64,000 nucleotides of DNA from Haematobia irritans (lineage: Eukaryota; Arthropoda; Insecta; Diptera; Muscidae), in contig NC_134398.1 in assembly GCF_050003625.1 (NCBI RefSeq), positions 73,089,635 to 73,153,634 on the forward strand. The letters are read 5' to 3'. The position numbers were made by a program, and so were the translations under genes. The first letter of the stretch is position 1, and each line of letters starts with the position of its first letter. Positions 32,675 to 44,186 of the stretch are shown here, piece after piece. The notes under the pieces are model-generated. The model saw nothing but the letters and a program-made list of their open reading frames with translations. It was not told the origin of the DNA and ran no database searches.

Positions 32675-33875
32675 AGGGTGATACGGTCAAAATTTGGTCA
32701 ATATAAACTTGACGTATTTCTTTCAATTTTGCATTTAAAAAACCTGAACACCCCTCATTTTGAAGGTGTGTGTGTGTAGAATGTTGCTCCTATTTTGATT
32801 TTGGAATTCACTCTTCAGTTGTCAAAATGCCGTCCAAGCAAGAAGAGCAGCGTATCAAAATTTTGCTCGCGCATCGCGAAAATCCGAGTCAGCTTTGCGT
32901 GCAAAATCGTTAAAAGTTGCCAAATCAACCGTTAAAAAATGTAATTAAAGTGTTTGGGGAACGTTTGTCGACAGCCAGGAAGTCTGGATCGGGGGGAAAT
33001 CGAAAACCGGAAGCCGCTAAGACGACAAAGAGAGTTGCCGGTAGTTTCAAGCGAAACCCTAACCTCTCTCTCCGAGATGCCGCAAATAAGCTGGGTGTAT
33101 CGTCTACAACCGTGCATCGAGCCAAAAAACGAGCCGGACTATCGACTTACAAGAAGGTAGTGACTCCAAATCGCGATGATAAACAAAATACGACGGCCAA
33201 AGCGCGATCCCGGAGGCTGTACACGACGATGCTGACGAAGTTTGACTGCGTGGTAATGGACGACGAAACCTACGTCAAAGCCGACTACAAGCAGCTTCTG
33301 GTTTGGCAAGCCATCTGTAACTGTGGCTTGAAAAGCAGCATTTTCATAGCCTCCGGGACTGTCAACCAAGAAATTTACGTGAAAGAGTGTTTGAATAAAC
33401 GTCTGCTGCCTTTCCCGAAGAAACACGGTTGTTCCGTACTGATTTGGCCGGATTTGGCATCTTGCCATTACGGTAAAAAGGCCATGGAGTGGTACGCCGC
33501 CAACAACGTGCAGTTGGTTCCCAAGGACAAGAACCCTCCCAACACGCCAGAGCTCCGCCCAATTGAGAAATACTGGGCTATTGTCAAGCGGAACCTAAAG
33601 AAGACCAAAAAAACTGCTAAGGACGAGCAGCAGTTCAAGGAAAACTGGCTTTCTGCGGCGAAGTAGGTGGACAAGGTGGCTGTACAAAATCTGATGGCAG
33701 GTGTCAAGCGTGAGGCCCGGCAATTCGGATTTGGAAAAGTGAAAGCCTAACTGAATATTTTTCCTGAATTTTATACTGATTGAACTTGAAAAAGAAATTT
33801 AATTTGATTTTTTAAATAAACGATTTCACCCATTTACACTCGTTTTCCCTTGACCAAATTTTGACCGTATCACCC
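32675..33875 (+). mobile_element. DD37E mariner, copy 2
   Basis: Begins AAGGGTGATACGGTC after TA (32673-32674) and ends TTTTGACCGTATCACCC. The right junction is not clean: GTATCA is repeated before the host mariner resumes at ACAAGCATTG. Inserted in the DD34D transposase frame, between the Gly-Arg and Ser-Ile-Glu codons. Confidence 0.8.
32827..33750 (+). pseudogene. DD37E mariner transposase, internally deleted
   Basis: Starts MPSKQEEQRIKILLAHRENP. A shift follows in the first HTH, then an open stretch 32917-33666 with LGVSSTTVHRAKKRAG, VMDDETYVKAD, WPDLASCHY and LRPIEKYW (D37E spacing intact: 37 residues). About 30 residues are missing between YKQL and LVWQA compared with the copies at 21062 and 58783. 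A stop follows LSAAK, and a short C-terminal remnant (REARQFGFGK) ends at 33750. Confidence 0.85.
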
Positions 33876-34297
33876 GTATCACAAGCATTGAAGATGAACC
33901 ACGTAGTGGTCGTCAAAAAACATCAACAACAACAGAAATTGTAGCCAAAGTACATGATATGGTATTAAATGATCGACGAATAAAAGTGCGTGAAATTGCT
34001 AATATCAGGGGCATCTCAAATGATCGAGTCCATTTAATTTTGCATGAAGAACTACAGATGAAAAAGCTTTCTGCAAGATGGGCGCCGCATTTGTTAACAG
34101 CCGATTAAAAACGCATAAGAATGAAAATTTTTCAAGTTTGTTTGGATCGTTTTAAGCGAAATAAAATGGATTTTAAGCGTCGTTTCATAACTGTTGATGA
34201 GACATGGATCCATCACTATACTCCAGAGACAAAAGAACAATTCAAACAATGCACAATGGGCCAAATGGCAGGTTTTTGACGCATTAAATCAACGGAA

Positions 34298-34660
34298 GCT
34301 CTGAAATTTTGTACATATACCACTGGGGATGAGAATAAAGTATGATTAAAATTTTGGACCGATCCGCCCACTGCCACGCCCACTTTAAAATGAAGGCTTA
34401 TTTCAACCCAAAGGAAGCGCCTAGAGCTCTGAAATTTTGTACATCTACCACTGGGGATGAGAATAAAGTATGATAAAAAATTTGGGATCCGCCCATTGCC
34501 ACGCCCACTTTAAAATGAAGGGCGTATTTCAACCCATAGGAAGCGCTTAGAGCTCTAAAATTTTGTACATGTACCACTGGGGATGAGAATAAAGTATGAT
34601 CAACATTTCGGACCGATCCGGCCACTGCCACGCCCACTTTCTAATGGAGGATGTATCTCA
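34298..34660. repeat. three tandem ~127-bp units
   Basis: Units start near GCTCTGAAATTTTGTACA at 34298, 34426 and 34552, each with ACCACTGGGGATGAGAATAA and CCACGCCCACTTT. The short open frame on the minus strand here is a by-product of the repeat. Confidence 0.75.
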
Positions 34661-34992
34661 ACCACTTTTATCATACATCAAATCAAATATTTCAATATGT
34701 AGTAACATTGGAAACTGAAAATCTAGATTAGAACTGATGCTCACTGTTACTCCATCTTGATCACTGCCTTAGAGTGTATATGATTTCAGCAATTTTAGTT
34801 TAATTCAATCTCTTACACTCTAAAAGTTTTAAATACCATTATTTCTGCAACACTATATTGAAATGGGAACATATTCGTTAAAAAATTTTCAGATACCGTT
34901 TTTGCGTTATCAGTCCAAAAATAACATTTTGTTCTTCAAACATGTTTGAAGTGATCATATTACTTCAGTACGTGTCACCAAAAATTATAGAA

Positions 34993-35340
34993 GAGGAAGA
35001 TGGGAGATTGGCTACTGAGCACATCAAACCATTTACCACATTAGTTTAATACTCGAAACAAACGCGTATACGACAAGTATTGACATAGCATTAAAATGCA
35101 AATAAAAAGAAATTAAGTGCACGAAATAAATTTCCATAAAGGGGAAAATGTAATATATTTTGTTGTTGGCTAAAATTTAGCATTGTTTCATTAAGAAAAT
35201 TAAATTTTTCATTTAAAAAATAAAAACGAAAAACAACTAAAAGATTACAAACATGTATTGAACTAACATGGTAAATGCAACATTTGGTATGACGCAAGCC
35301 AATTTCCTATCTTCCTCAAGTTTATTGTCTTTGCGTGTCA
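34993..35340. mobile_element. ~350-bp MITE (GAGGAAGAT ends), copy 1
   Basis: Closely matches 40650-41000 and 41151-41495. The right end is CCTATCTTCCTCAAGTTTAT, mirrored by a decayed GAGGAAGATGGGAGATTGG at the left. Non-coding. Confidence 0.65.
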
Positions 35341-36240
35341 CTACCTTGACACTCTGCTATATGTAAGTCTATATGTAAATATTAGCTTTATGATTAACCA
35401 AATTTTGTAACGGAACTTGTGTCGACGAATCAGTTACAGTAAGATACCCAGGACGACATTTTATTTTATATACCTATTATTAATGATATGGTAGATATTG
35501 CAGATTTACCTAAATTTCTCATTCGTTATCATTGTTTTGTCCAAACGTTTCTACTAAACAAAGTAACGCTACTTCATTCTAATTCCCTGCACAATTATTT
35601 TTATTTTTTCTTCAAGTTATCATGGTAGACTTATCTCTTTTTAATGTTTCTGCATCATTATTACAGCACTGGGAGTTGTTTTCTATCCAATATTTAATAA
35701 TTTCTGCGTTTTGATTGTAACACCATAATTATAATAGGGTAGCTTCATTAGCACTTATAAGCAGACAAATTTATGTTTGTAAGAAAGACCACATCTCAAC
35801 CTTTCTAATGCAGTATAAAACTCTACCAATACGTTCCAATATAGTAAGTGCTACTCCAGACAACATGGGACATACATTATATTTAGCAAAGAAAAAATAT
35901 GTTTTTTGTCACACATTTTTTCTTAAACAACCAAACAATATTTACCATCGCTGTTAATTTTTACTAAAAGTACATTCTTTGACTTAAATTTTACATTTTA
36001 AATTAAGTTTATAACTTTAAAAACTTTTTTTTACCAGCAAAATCTCTAAAGCACCTTGCTACACTATGAATTCAAGAAAAAAATCAAAAGCAAAGAGTTG
36101 CCACTTCGTCGGCCTGAGACGGCCAAACGGGTTGCCATATTGTTTTACCATTTTGGATTTGTTTTTGGTAATGTGTTGTCAACTTTTTCGTACCACCAAA
36201 TATTTAATTTTCACAAGTTCAAAATTTGATTTTATGCGTG
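35341..36240. other. AT-rich interior of the Transib-like element
   Basis: No transposase and no further structure recognised. Confidence 0.4.
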
Positions 36241-36682
36241 AGATTTCGGTCATTTGGCCCAATGTGCAATGGAGTGAAGCTGGAGGAAGTGCCCCAAAGA
36301 AGGCAAAAACAATTCAGTTGGCTGGTAAGGTTATGGCAACGGTTTTTGGAACTTCAAAGGTATTTTATTGATTGACTATCTGCAAAAGGGTACAACAAAA
36401 CTGGCTTACAACATAAAAAAAATAATTTTTCATCAAGACAACGCACCAGCGCACAAGAGTGTTTTAACAAGGGCTAAAATCAACGAATTAAAGTACGAGT
36501 TGCTTGACCACCCACCTTATTCTCCTGATTTAGCTCCCAGTGACTTTTACTTGTTTCCAAATCTAAAAAAATCTTTGCTGGCAAGCGTTTTTTGCTGGCA
36601 AGCGTTTTAAATAAAAATATTTTTGAAAAACTAACTATTCTCTTTCATTGATAGGCTAAGAAGTTTCCGAACCGCCTTCGTA

Positions 36683-37140
36683 GGGTTAAGATATTATGGC
36701 CAAATGAAAATTTTGCGATTCCGCATTTCGGAACATGAGGGATAGTATTATAGGTCTAACCACTGTCGTGTATAGTCAATTCAAAATTTTCGGTTTTAGT
36801 CCCTACTTTTTCCATATTGCTTTTTGCACGAGTTCAAAGCTACCGTGGCTTTTGTCGCCCTTTTTCAATATTAAGCTTAAAATTCAGCTTCCTTTCCAAA
36901 ATAACCCCCACGTATTTTGCACACTCACCAAAGGGAATTTCTATACCACCTAAGGAGATTGGCTTAACCTTGGGGAGTAACTCTTTTCACGTACATTTGA
37001 ATGTTTGTCCCAGTGTGGCTGAAATACGTATCTTCGCGAGAAGTTCGTCTAACAGCCTAAGTATCCTCCATTAATCCATTTAATATCGAACTTGGATGAA
37101 CGTTATTGAATGCCCCTTAGATGTCTAGAAATGCCACAAT
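36683..37140 (-). pseudogene. LINE reverse transcriptase segment
   Basis: The complement encodes VAFLDI, GAFNNVHPSSILNGL, a GTNI and VKRVTPQG segment, and later LYTTVVRPIIL. The palm-domain FADD part is lost between VTPQG and the LRW/YRN region. Interrupted on both sides by TA-flanked elements. Confidence 0.7.
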
Positions 37141-37142
37141 TA

Positions 37143-38570
37143 CACCCAGAAAAAAGTGCCTTCGAAACTAAAGGAAGAATTTTTCATCAATATAGTTTAT
37201 CCATTTTATTTCCATTAAGGTAAATTTTTGTGAAAAATAATAAAATTTACTCGTTTCAGTAAAAAAATCCTAAACTGTAAGCAGTTAGGAATAGTTCATT
37301 AACTAGAATAAGGCATGGAATTTTACTCATACTGTTTTCTTCGCAGGGTATAAGAATTTACTACTGAACAAGAAAATTTTATTCACCGATAACAAAGCAT
37401 TCGTAAAAATAAACAAAATACAAACTAAAACTAAGTTTCCTCAAAATTAGTAAAATTTCTTATAAAATGATAATTGCGACTTCCTTTATAATAGAAAGTT
37501 TTTCATACATACGCACAACACTTGGCATAGAAAAAATTTTAGTTCATACGTACTAAGAAGTATGGAATTCTTTCAAAACTTAAGAAAACACACTAGTTAG
37601 AATATAGGAAATTTTCCTATATTTCTATTATCTACCTGTAATCGATACCTGTCATCGTAATCGATGTGTTTGCGCGTGGGAGTAATCGATATGTTTGCGC
37701 GTGGAATGTTTTTTTAGTTGAAATCGCGTTGTTGTGGTATACGGAGAGATTGTTAAAAAATAATATGGTAAAATAATATAATAAATAACAAATAAAATAT
37801 ATAAAATATTTGTTAATTTAAATTAGTGAGAAAAATGTTCGTTTTTTGAAAATAAATCTATGAATGTTCGTGATGCTGTATAAAGAAAGAAAATACCAAC
37901 AAAATAACAACCCTTTCATTTGTCATTTTGGAATCTTCAATTATTAGGTAATATTCAGTGACGCTAACATTTTGTAACAAAAATGGTTTATGATTTTTTA
38001 TATTTTTAGGTATTGAAATTGTAAAAGGAGGACAAAATCATGAGGCAGCAACTTATTAAAAGTGAAAAGTACAAGAAGAAGAAAACGTGCGTTTTAAGTT
38101 GATAATATCACATGGAAATTGGAAATAGTGGAATAATAAACTAATATTTCAAGGACAGTCGATGCTGTTGATTCTTAATAAATATATTCAATAATTAATA
38201 AAATATGTCTTTTATTGAAGATAAAATTGCTTATTTAAAAATTAAAATTGTATTTAAAAACGAAGGTAAGCAGTTCTAATTATGAAGTAAAAGTTTTACC
38301 ACAAATATGTAAGATTTGTCCAAATGAATGAAAAATATCAATAAAATCATTCCATATATGAATTCAAATCAGTTAAATTTTTTCATTCTGTAGTATAGTG
38401 GTACATAAATATAGGAAAATATTAACTAATATATGGAATGCATTCTACCTAATTTCAACGAAAATCACATCGTTCAAACAAATAAAAATGTCTTTGGCGC
38501 TATACGAAGTTCAACTTTCTTCACAATGAGTTCATTTTAACTTAAAGAAGGGGTCACTTTTTTCTGGGTG
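37143..38570 (+). mobile_element. TIR element type A, copy 3, uninterrupted
   Basis: 1428 bp from CACCCAGAAAAAAGTG to CACTTTTTTCTGGGTG, with TA on both sides (37141-37142, 38571-38572). It serves as the reference for copies 1 and 2, and contains the empty sites for the Helitron (near 37800) and the 153-bp-unit element (near 37710). No transposase frame. TA target and TIRs fit Tc1/mariner-driven MITEs (inference). It lies inside the LINE RT, between EY and IVAFLDI codons. Confidence 0.85.
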
Positions 38571-39655
38571 TATGTATTCATTGACAGACAGTGAATTTTC
38601 AATAAAGATGACAGTTCATGCATGTTGTCGTTTCGAGATCAGAGTTGAATCGATGCCAGTTCTAAGATACACTGAAAAAACAGTGAACCCATTTCCATTG
38701 CAAAATGAACTAAACTGTAGTAATATTGACCATGATTTAGCCCTTAAGATTTTTTTCAACTTGTCTAGTTTATAATTCTCTTAAATTTTAGTTCATCTAT
38801 AACATTGTATTTTAGTTCATTTTTACAACACCATAAGATTTATATACCCCTACCAAGTTAAAAAGTCAATATTCTTTTGGTTTACTTGCTTATTTTGTGG
38901 GAAACCCGATAATAAAAATTGGTTTACCGTCTCTTTAAAATGTCGACAACTAAACTAGTTTTAAATCAATCCTTCCACAGTACAGAGAAATTAAATAATT
39001 AAAGGAACAACAAATCGTTTTACTATTATGAAAATGTTCATACATTAAAATTAAACTTTCTTTAAGCAAAAGTACTTTATTTAAAAACTTATGATGACAG
39101 TTCTTAATACAATGTTTTTTGTGAATAAAAATTATGACCACGTGGAACAGAGAGTAGTTCATTTGAACTCGCTGTTTGGACATTTTGACTTATCCTTTTT
39201 TTATTCATCGTAGGTAATTTTGTCACATATCTTGCTGGAAAAAATGGAAGCAATAATGAAAATTGTTAAAAATTAACACCGTGTAATGAAATATAAGTTT
39301 TTAATTCTTTATATTTGCTTGTAACTTACCATATTTGGGGGCATTTTATCAAATGGTGTAAGGAATTCAACTTTTCTTTGGAAAACGTATCTCATAAAAT
39401 TTGTACCTGAAACAATTAGAGAAATAATGAAGTATTATATATAAAAAAATGTGTTGTTATCGATGTGAAGGATATAATAAAATAAATATTCTAGTTGAAA
39501 GAAAGACAACGTTTTAATATAAAACTTACCAATTCTCTATTAAATTGTACGCTGAGGGGAAATATAAAAAGTTGTCCAAATTTATTTGGGTTACTCTGAA
39601 TTTAAATATATATTTTTTACATTAATTAAAATTATTTAATAGGTTTCCAAAAATA

Positions 39656-39900
39656 ATTTCATTTTCGATTTAAAATGCATTTTAGTCTATTGGGAAATGG
39701 TAAATTTAAGTTATACTAATTCGACCGTTTTATGAATTTTTGTGTTATACTACTTAAAACCAAATTGAATAAGAAAATAAATTCAAGTTTGGTTCACTTT
39801 TTCGCTCACGATGAAAATTATAGCGTCTTGAAATGAGCCGTAGTCAAAATGACGAAGGATGACGTTAATGTACAAAAAATAAGGATGACTGTACAGGGTT
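39656..39900. mobile_element. piggyBac-type MITE, left end missing
   Basis: Matches 17290-17527 almost base for base (AATTTCATTTTCGATTTAAA through GATGACTGTACAGGGTTAA) but lacks the left TIR. Confidence 0.75.
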
Positions 39901-40649
39901 AAAAGAAAGTTAAGGAATCCTTACCAATTCACTATTAAATTACAAGCAAAGGAGTACTAAAAATGTTTCCAAATTTTTAAGGGGTTATTCTGAAATTAAA
40001 TATTTGTTTTTTACATTAAAAATATAACATTGGTTTCCAAAAAATTTGATTAAAGAAATACTAACATATGGTATTACCTGTAATTTTGATGATAAAAAGG
40101 TCATAAAAACGTAAATATTCTAGTTGAAAGAGAGCCAATTTTTAGCAAAACTTACCAATTCTCTATTTTTTTAATTTATTTGTATCCATGTGGAGTTGCT
40201 CTGCAATTAAATATTGCTTTTACAACAAAGAAAAACATTAAACTGGTTTCCAAAAAAATTAATTAACAAATAATAATATACATAAAAAATATTCGTTTTA
40301 AAAGAAAGCCATATTAAAAAAATACTTACCAATTTATGACTAAACTGTACGCTGAGATATAACAAAAATTTTCCAAATTCATCTGGAATTGAATATTAAT
40401 TTTTTACATTGAATAATGAAAATTTCAATACACCTTCAATTCCAACATATTTTACTAAATATTCTTAATAACTTTTTTCTAAACTACCGATAAAATATTA
40501 ATAACTTTCATTTAAAAGGTTTAATAAACAAACACCAATAATAATATGTCTCAAAAATCCAAAATATTCCATGCCTTTATTTATATTCCTTATTTGCATA
40601 CCTGCTTAAAAGATGCAACAACCCACGCCAACGCCAACTGTACCAAAAA

Positions 40650-41000
40650 CAATAAACTTGAGGAAGATAGGAAATTGGCTACTGAGGAGATCAAACCATT
40701 TACCGTGTTAGTTTCATACTCGAACCAAACACGTATACGACAAGTATTGTCATAGCATTAAAATGCAAATAAAAAGAAATTAAGTGCACGAAATAAATTT
40801 CCTTAAACGGGAAAATATAGTTTTTATGTTGTTGCCTAAAATTTAACATTATTTCATTAGGAAAATTAAGTTTTTCATTTAAAAAATAAAAACGAAAAAC
40901 AAATAAAAAAATTACGAACATGTATGGAACTAACATGGTAAATGCAACATTTGGTATGACGCAAGCCAGTTTCCTATCTTCCTCAAGTTTATTGTCTTTG
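40650..41000. mobile_element. ~350-bp MITE, copy 2 with intact ends
   Basis: AATAAACTTGAGGAAGATAG at the left is mirrored by CTATCTTCCTCAAGTTTATT at the right, a perfect ~20-bp inverted repeat. Copies 1 and 3 are at 34993 and 41151. Confidence 0.75.
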
Positions 41001-41150
41001 AACTGTACAACTGAAGCATGCCAAACAAAACCAAGCAAAGCCAAAACATCCCTACAACAACAAAAACACATGTGCCTTTATTGAAAACAACACCTCATCC
41101 AGCCAAAAACCATCAACGAATAACAAACACACGCACACACAAACCAAAGA

Positions 41151-41495
41151 TTATAGAAGAGGAAGATGGGAGATTGGCTACTGAGCACATCAAACCATTT
41201 ACCACATTAGTTTAATACTCGAACCAAACGCGTATACGACAAGTATTGACATAGCATTAAAATGCAAATAAAAAGAAATTAAGTGCACGAAATAAATTTC
41301 CATAAAGGGGAAAATGTAATTTATTTTGTTGTTGGCTAAAATTTAGCATTGTTTCATTAAGAAAATTAAATTTTTCATTTAAAAAATACGAAAAACAACT
41401 AAAAGATTACAAACATGTATTGAACTAACATGGTAAATGCAACATTTGGTATGACGCAAGCCAATTTCCTATCTTCCTCAAGTTTATTGTCTTTG
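41151..41495. mobile_element. ~350-bp MITE, copy 3
   Basis: Same family as copy 2, 150 bp downstream and in the same orientation. The left end is diverged and the right end CCTATCTTCCTCAAGTTTAT intact. Confidence 0.7.
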
Positions 41496-42345
41496 ACACA
41501 AACCACTAAATGAACAAAAATAAAAACAACCCCACGCTCATGTATACACAACAAAACTCAAGTAACATCATCTTTACATTAATCACATTCCACTATACCG
41601 ATAAAGATCTCTGTACTATGCATTAGTTCATCGTATCTGCTGACAATTTACTCTAAGAATAATATTCGTAAAGGCACACCAGTTTATGAACGATGAAACG
41701 TTTAACTTAAAATTTGCAAAATTTTCATGAAATGTTATCTACCATTTTTGAAGAAAATATATATAAATTTAATTACATGTGAACTAAAAATATTTCATTG
41801 GGTAATTTTTTACCAACAATTATTGACTATAGGAATTGTCAGTAAGAAATTGCTATCCACTTTCAAGTTCATTTTTCGTAAAAAAATATTTCTCATACAA
41901 AAAAATCTTATAGTAAATGGCACTTCTTATTTAGAAAATACTTTACATTTCACAAGTAGTTTTATAGCATGACAAACGAATTTTTAACTACCAGTTAAGA
42001 AATTTTTTAAGGAAATTTCCATCGTATTTTGTAGGCCATGAACTAAACGATTGCTACTTAGAATTTGTAAAATTTCCTTTCGAGTAGTTAATTTTCGTTG
42101 AAGATACGAAAAATGAACTAAAATTCTGGAAAATTCTTGTAATAAATTATTGTAAAAATCTTCTTAAATTTACGAGACACTTTTTTTTCTCTGTAGATAT
42201 CTATCAGCCTCTTCAAAGTCTTGAGAAGGAATGAGGATAAGCTGATTGGTCAGAAATCTTTCGCACTAGAGTGAAAGGATTTTCCCGCTTTATGCTTAGT
42301 ACTAAGTTCGTTCCTGCGAAAACCGAATATCTTCATCTATCTCCG

Positions 42346-43031
42346 TAAATAGGGTCTCAAACCCAGGGATGTTAACTCATTTATGCGAAATAATATGCCT
42401 GCCTATTTTTTCATGCGAGAAATCCTGGGTTGTATAAATATTTGTTGGAAAATGCTCAAAACAACGATTTCACATTTATTCTGCGCTAACTTTTTTTATA
42501 TGGAGTATAACAGTTTTTCGTGCGAAAACGTGATATTAGTACTAGGCTTTAGGTGGAAAAAAATGAAAAGTTGCATTGAGTTTGAAAGGACCAGAAATCT
42601 CAACGTGACTTATCATAAAGTTTTACATCTATAATTAGACACCAATTTTATCGAATTTTTTAAAATTGAGCTATGCAAATCCGATAACAATTTCATGAAC
42701 CAAAAATGGATCAAACCCAAAGTCACAGGTCTGAGGACATTGAGGATAACAAATGATGAGTCCAATTAGTATTTTTTTATCGTTATTTGCATATGCTCAT
42801 TGTACACGATCTCATAATAAAATTCAAATTAACGATTAAATACTTAATCACAATATTTTTTCGAATCCTGGACACTTTAAAATGTAAATGTTCAATAATT
42901 ATTATATTTTAGCTTTCAGTCATTTCTTAATTGGCCAAAGGCGTTGGTAAATGTGGTAGAGGACCCTAGGGCTGGCATAATACATAGTCAGTATAGTTGG
43001 GTGAGATTTTGGGAAATAGGGCAGCAATATA
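42346..43031. other. AT-rich non-coding region
   Basis: TTTATGCGAA / TTCATGCGAGAA motifs near 42380-42420 suggest a decayed MITE. No gene supported. Confidence 0.4.
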
Positions 43032-43345
43032 AAGGGTGGTTAACATTTCAAGGGCCGATGTTGATTTTGAATAAAACACAAACTATTTAGGAAATTATTG
43101 TAATTTTATTTTATTATGATATATTGGTATTACTCAATTATGTATGGAACAAAATATCGGCCAAATGGGCGCTGCGACCTCGGTGGCACACCTTCATCCG
43201 ATGGTCCAAATTTTCGATGTCGCTAATGGAGGTTCTATGCCGTTAATGTGCCGAATTATCTCATCCTTTAGCTCTTGAATTGTTGCTGGCTTATCGACGT
43301 ACACCTTTTCTTTCAAATAACCCCAAAGAAGTGCAGTAAACCGAT
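43032..43345 (-). pseudogene. C-terminal fragment of a second DD41D-like mariner transposase
   Basis: TA then AAGGGTGGTTAACATT marks the 3' end at 43032. The complement of 43110-43340 reads LWGYLKEKVYVDKPATIQEL, then DEIIRHINGIEP, and after a shift RMKVCHRGRSAH. This parallels the LWGYVKSKVYRNKPATIPAL segment of the copy at 54041 but is clearly diverged, so it is a different lineage. The catalytic residues lie upstream and are absent. Confidence 0.75.
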
Positions 43346-44186
43346 GCTAGCAAACACGGCCTCGGGAAAGTGTAAGAAGAAAAAAGGGGAAGAAAAAAAA
43401 CGTCCTCAATAAACTATTAAACTACTTCACTAACGATACGTGTTATGCAGGAGATCCACGGTCAGCGGATAGTTGGGCGTGTTAGAATTAGGAAAACTAT
43501 AAACCGGTTTAACAGCCGCTACTATTGACCTAAATTGAACCAGCATGTATCAAAATACGTTCGGACCTGTCAATGCAAAATTCTGATCACCATCCCCGAT
43601 GATACTTGGTCGACAGTATGAACAGACTTCGATTGTGCAATGCCTCGAAGCAAATGTATCAAAATTTCAGTGAACGAATATTATCCCGATTCTTATTGGA
43701 AAATCCTACCGACAGTAAATTTGTCTTTACTGTCAAAAGTGTCACTTTTGTGACACTTTTTGAATTTTTCATCGGACATATGAAAAAAAATTGTTTTATC
43801 CGTGTGTTTTTAGGTAATCTTTTGCTCTATTGATATACTAATAGCGAATACACTTTCACCTATTTCGAAATGAAAAATAATTGTACTGGGCCATAGTCCA
43901 GAAACTTATCACTAAAAATGGAGACGATAGGGAAACAAAACAATATCGGTGATATTTGATTCATATAAAGACGTAACACACAACATTATTTTTTCTTCGT
44001 CACTATTGATAATTCATGCATGACGCCTTAGAAACGAATCTTATCGATCGTGTCGTTCGCAAAAACACCGATAATGTCAGTTATAAAATCAGATTTAGCA
44101 GATTTAGGTATTTTAAATCAGGAGTGTGCTACAAAGTTTCTCTAAGAAATTTCTCTGTGACATTTTCCATTTGAAAATTTTCATAC
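43346..44186. other. non-coding region, nothing recognised
   Basis: A short palindrome (AAAAGTGTCAC / GTGACACTTTT, 43736-43762) and no gene. Confidence 0.4.

Larger units (their letters stand above)
34252..36266. mobile_element. Transib-like non-autonomous element with 5-bp duplication
   Basis: Left end CACAATGGGCCAAATG; right end, inverted, CACATTGGGCCAAATG. The 5-bp direct repeat CAATG flanks both sides (34247-34251, 36267-36271). Removing the element and one CAATG restores the mariner codons for KQ-W-SEAGG. CAC(A/T)ATGG-type ends with 5-bp duplications are known for Transib, the relatives of RAG1. The assignment is inference, because no transposase is present. It contains a tandem repeat (34298-34660) and a MITE (34993-35340). 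Confidence 0.75.
32523..36609 (+). pseudogene. DD34D mariner transposase, split in three
   Basis: Part one (32523-32674) is MEKLEMRAVIKYLQKKGLSG through WVAEFKRGR. Part two (about 33881-34251) continues SIEDEPRSGRQKT through FITVDETWIHHYTPE, with a stop after LLTAD. Part three (36267-36609) continues SEAGGSAPKKAKT, FHQDNAPAHKS, HPPYSPDLAPSDFYLF. Catalytic residues are the D of VDETW, the D of HQD and the D of PSD, with 34 residues between the last two. WVAEFKRG and YSPDLAPSD are mariner signatures (established). Broken by the insertions, a stop and at least one shift near the end of the catalytic core. Confidence 0.85.
32348..36680 (+). mobile_element. DD34D mariner carrying two insertions
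   Basis: The ends GGCAGTTCGGAAACTTCTTAGCC (left) and the inverted GGCTAAGAAGTTTCCGAACCGCC (right) lie just inside TA (32346-32347, 36681-36682). The element sits inside the minus-strand LINE. Removing the DD37E mariner (32675 to about 33878) and the Transib-like MITE (34252-36271) leaves ~1.1 kb, slightly short for a mariner. Confidence 0.85.
38670..42193. mobile_element. 3.5-kb composite TIR insertion in the LINE
   Basis: The left CACTGAAAAAACAGTG and right CACTTTTTTTTCTCTG form short inverted ends, flanked by TA (38668-38669, 42194-42195). Removing it restores the LINE codons IDIY-LRTGID. The interior is AT-rich, with a 3'-truncated piggyBac MITE (39656-39900), two copies of a ~350-bp MITE (40650-41000, 41151-41495), and no transposase. 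Some ORFs of 60-120 codons are present, but none has a recognisable domain. Confidence 0.7.
30714..42345 (-). mobile_element. decayed RT/RNase H LINE broken by three insertions
   Basis: Minus-strand segments join in order. 42196-42345: reverse transcriptase, KDF then PISLSSFLLKTLKRLIDIY. 38571-38667: LRTGIDSTLISKRQHA. 36683-37140: FLDI then GAFNNVHPSSILNGL, and WLYTTVVRPIIL. 30714-32345: VQRMACLCISGAF, then RNase H, then a cysteine-rich tail. The gaps are filled by elements at 38670-42193, 37143-38570 and 32348-36680, each flanked by TA. Many stops and shifts are present. RT plus RNase H in one frame fits the I/LOA/R1 group (established for the group; clade not decided). Confidence 0.75.

Noticed and set aside
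32954..33160. Additional frames overlapping the DD37E transposases (also 21215-22087, 59074-59845)
   Set aside because: Alternative-frame or antisense shadows of the transposase pseudogenes.
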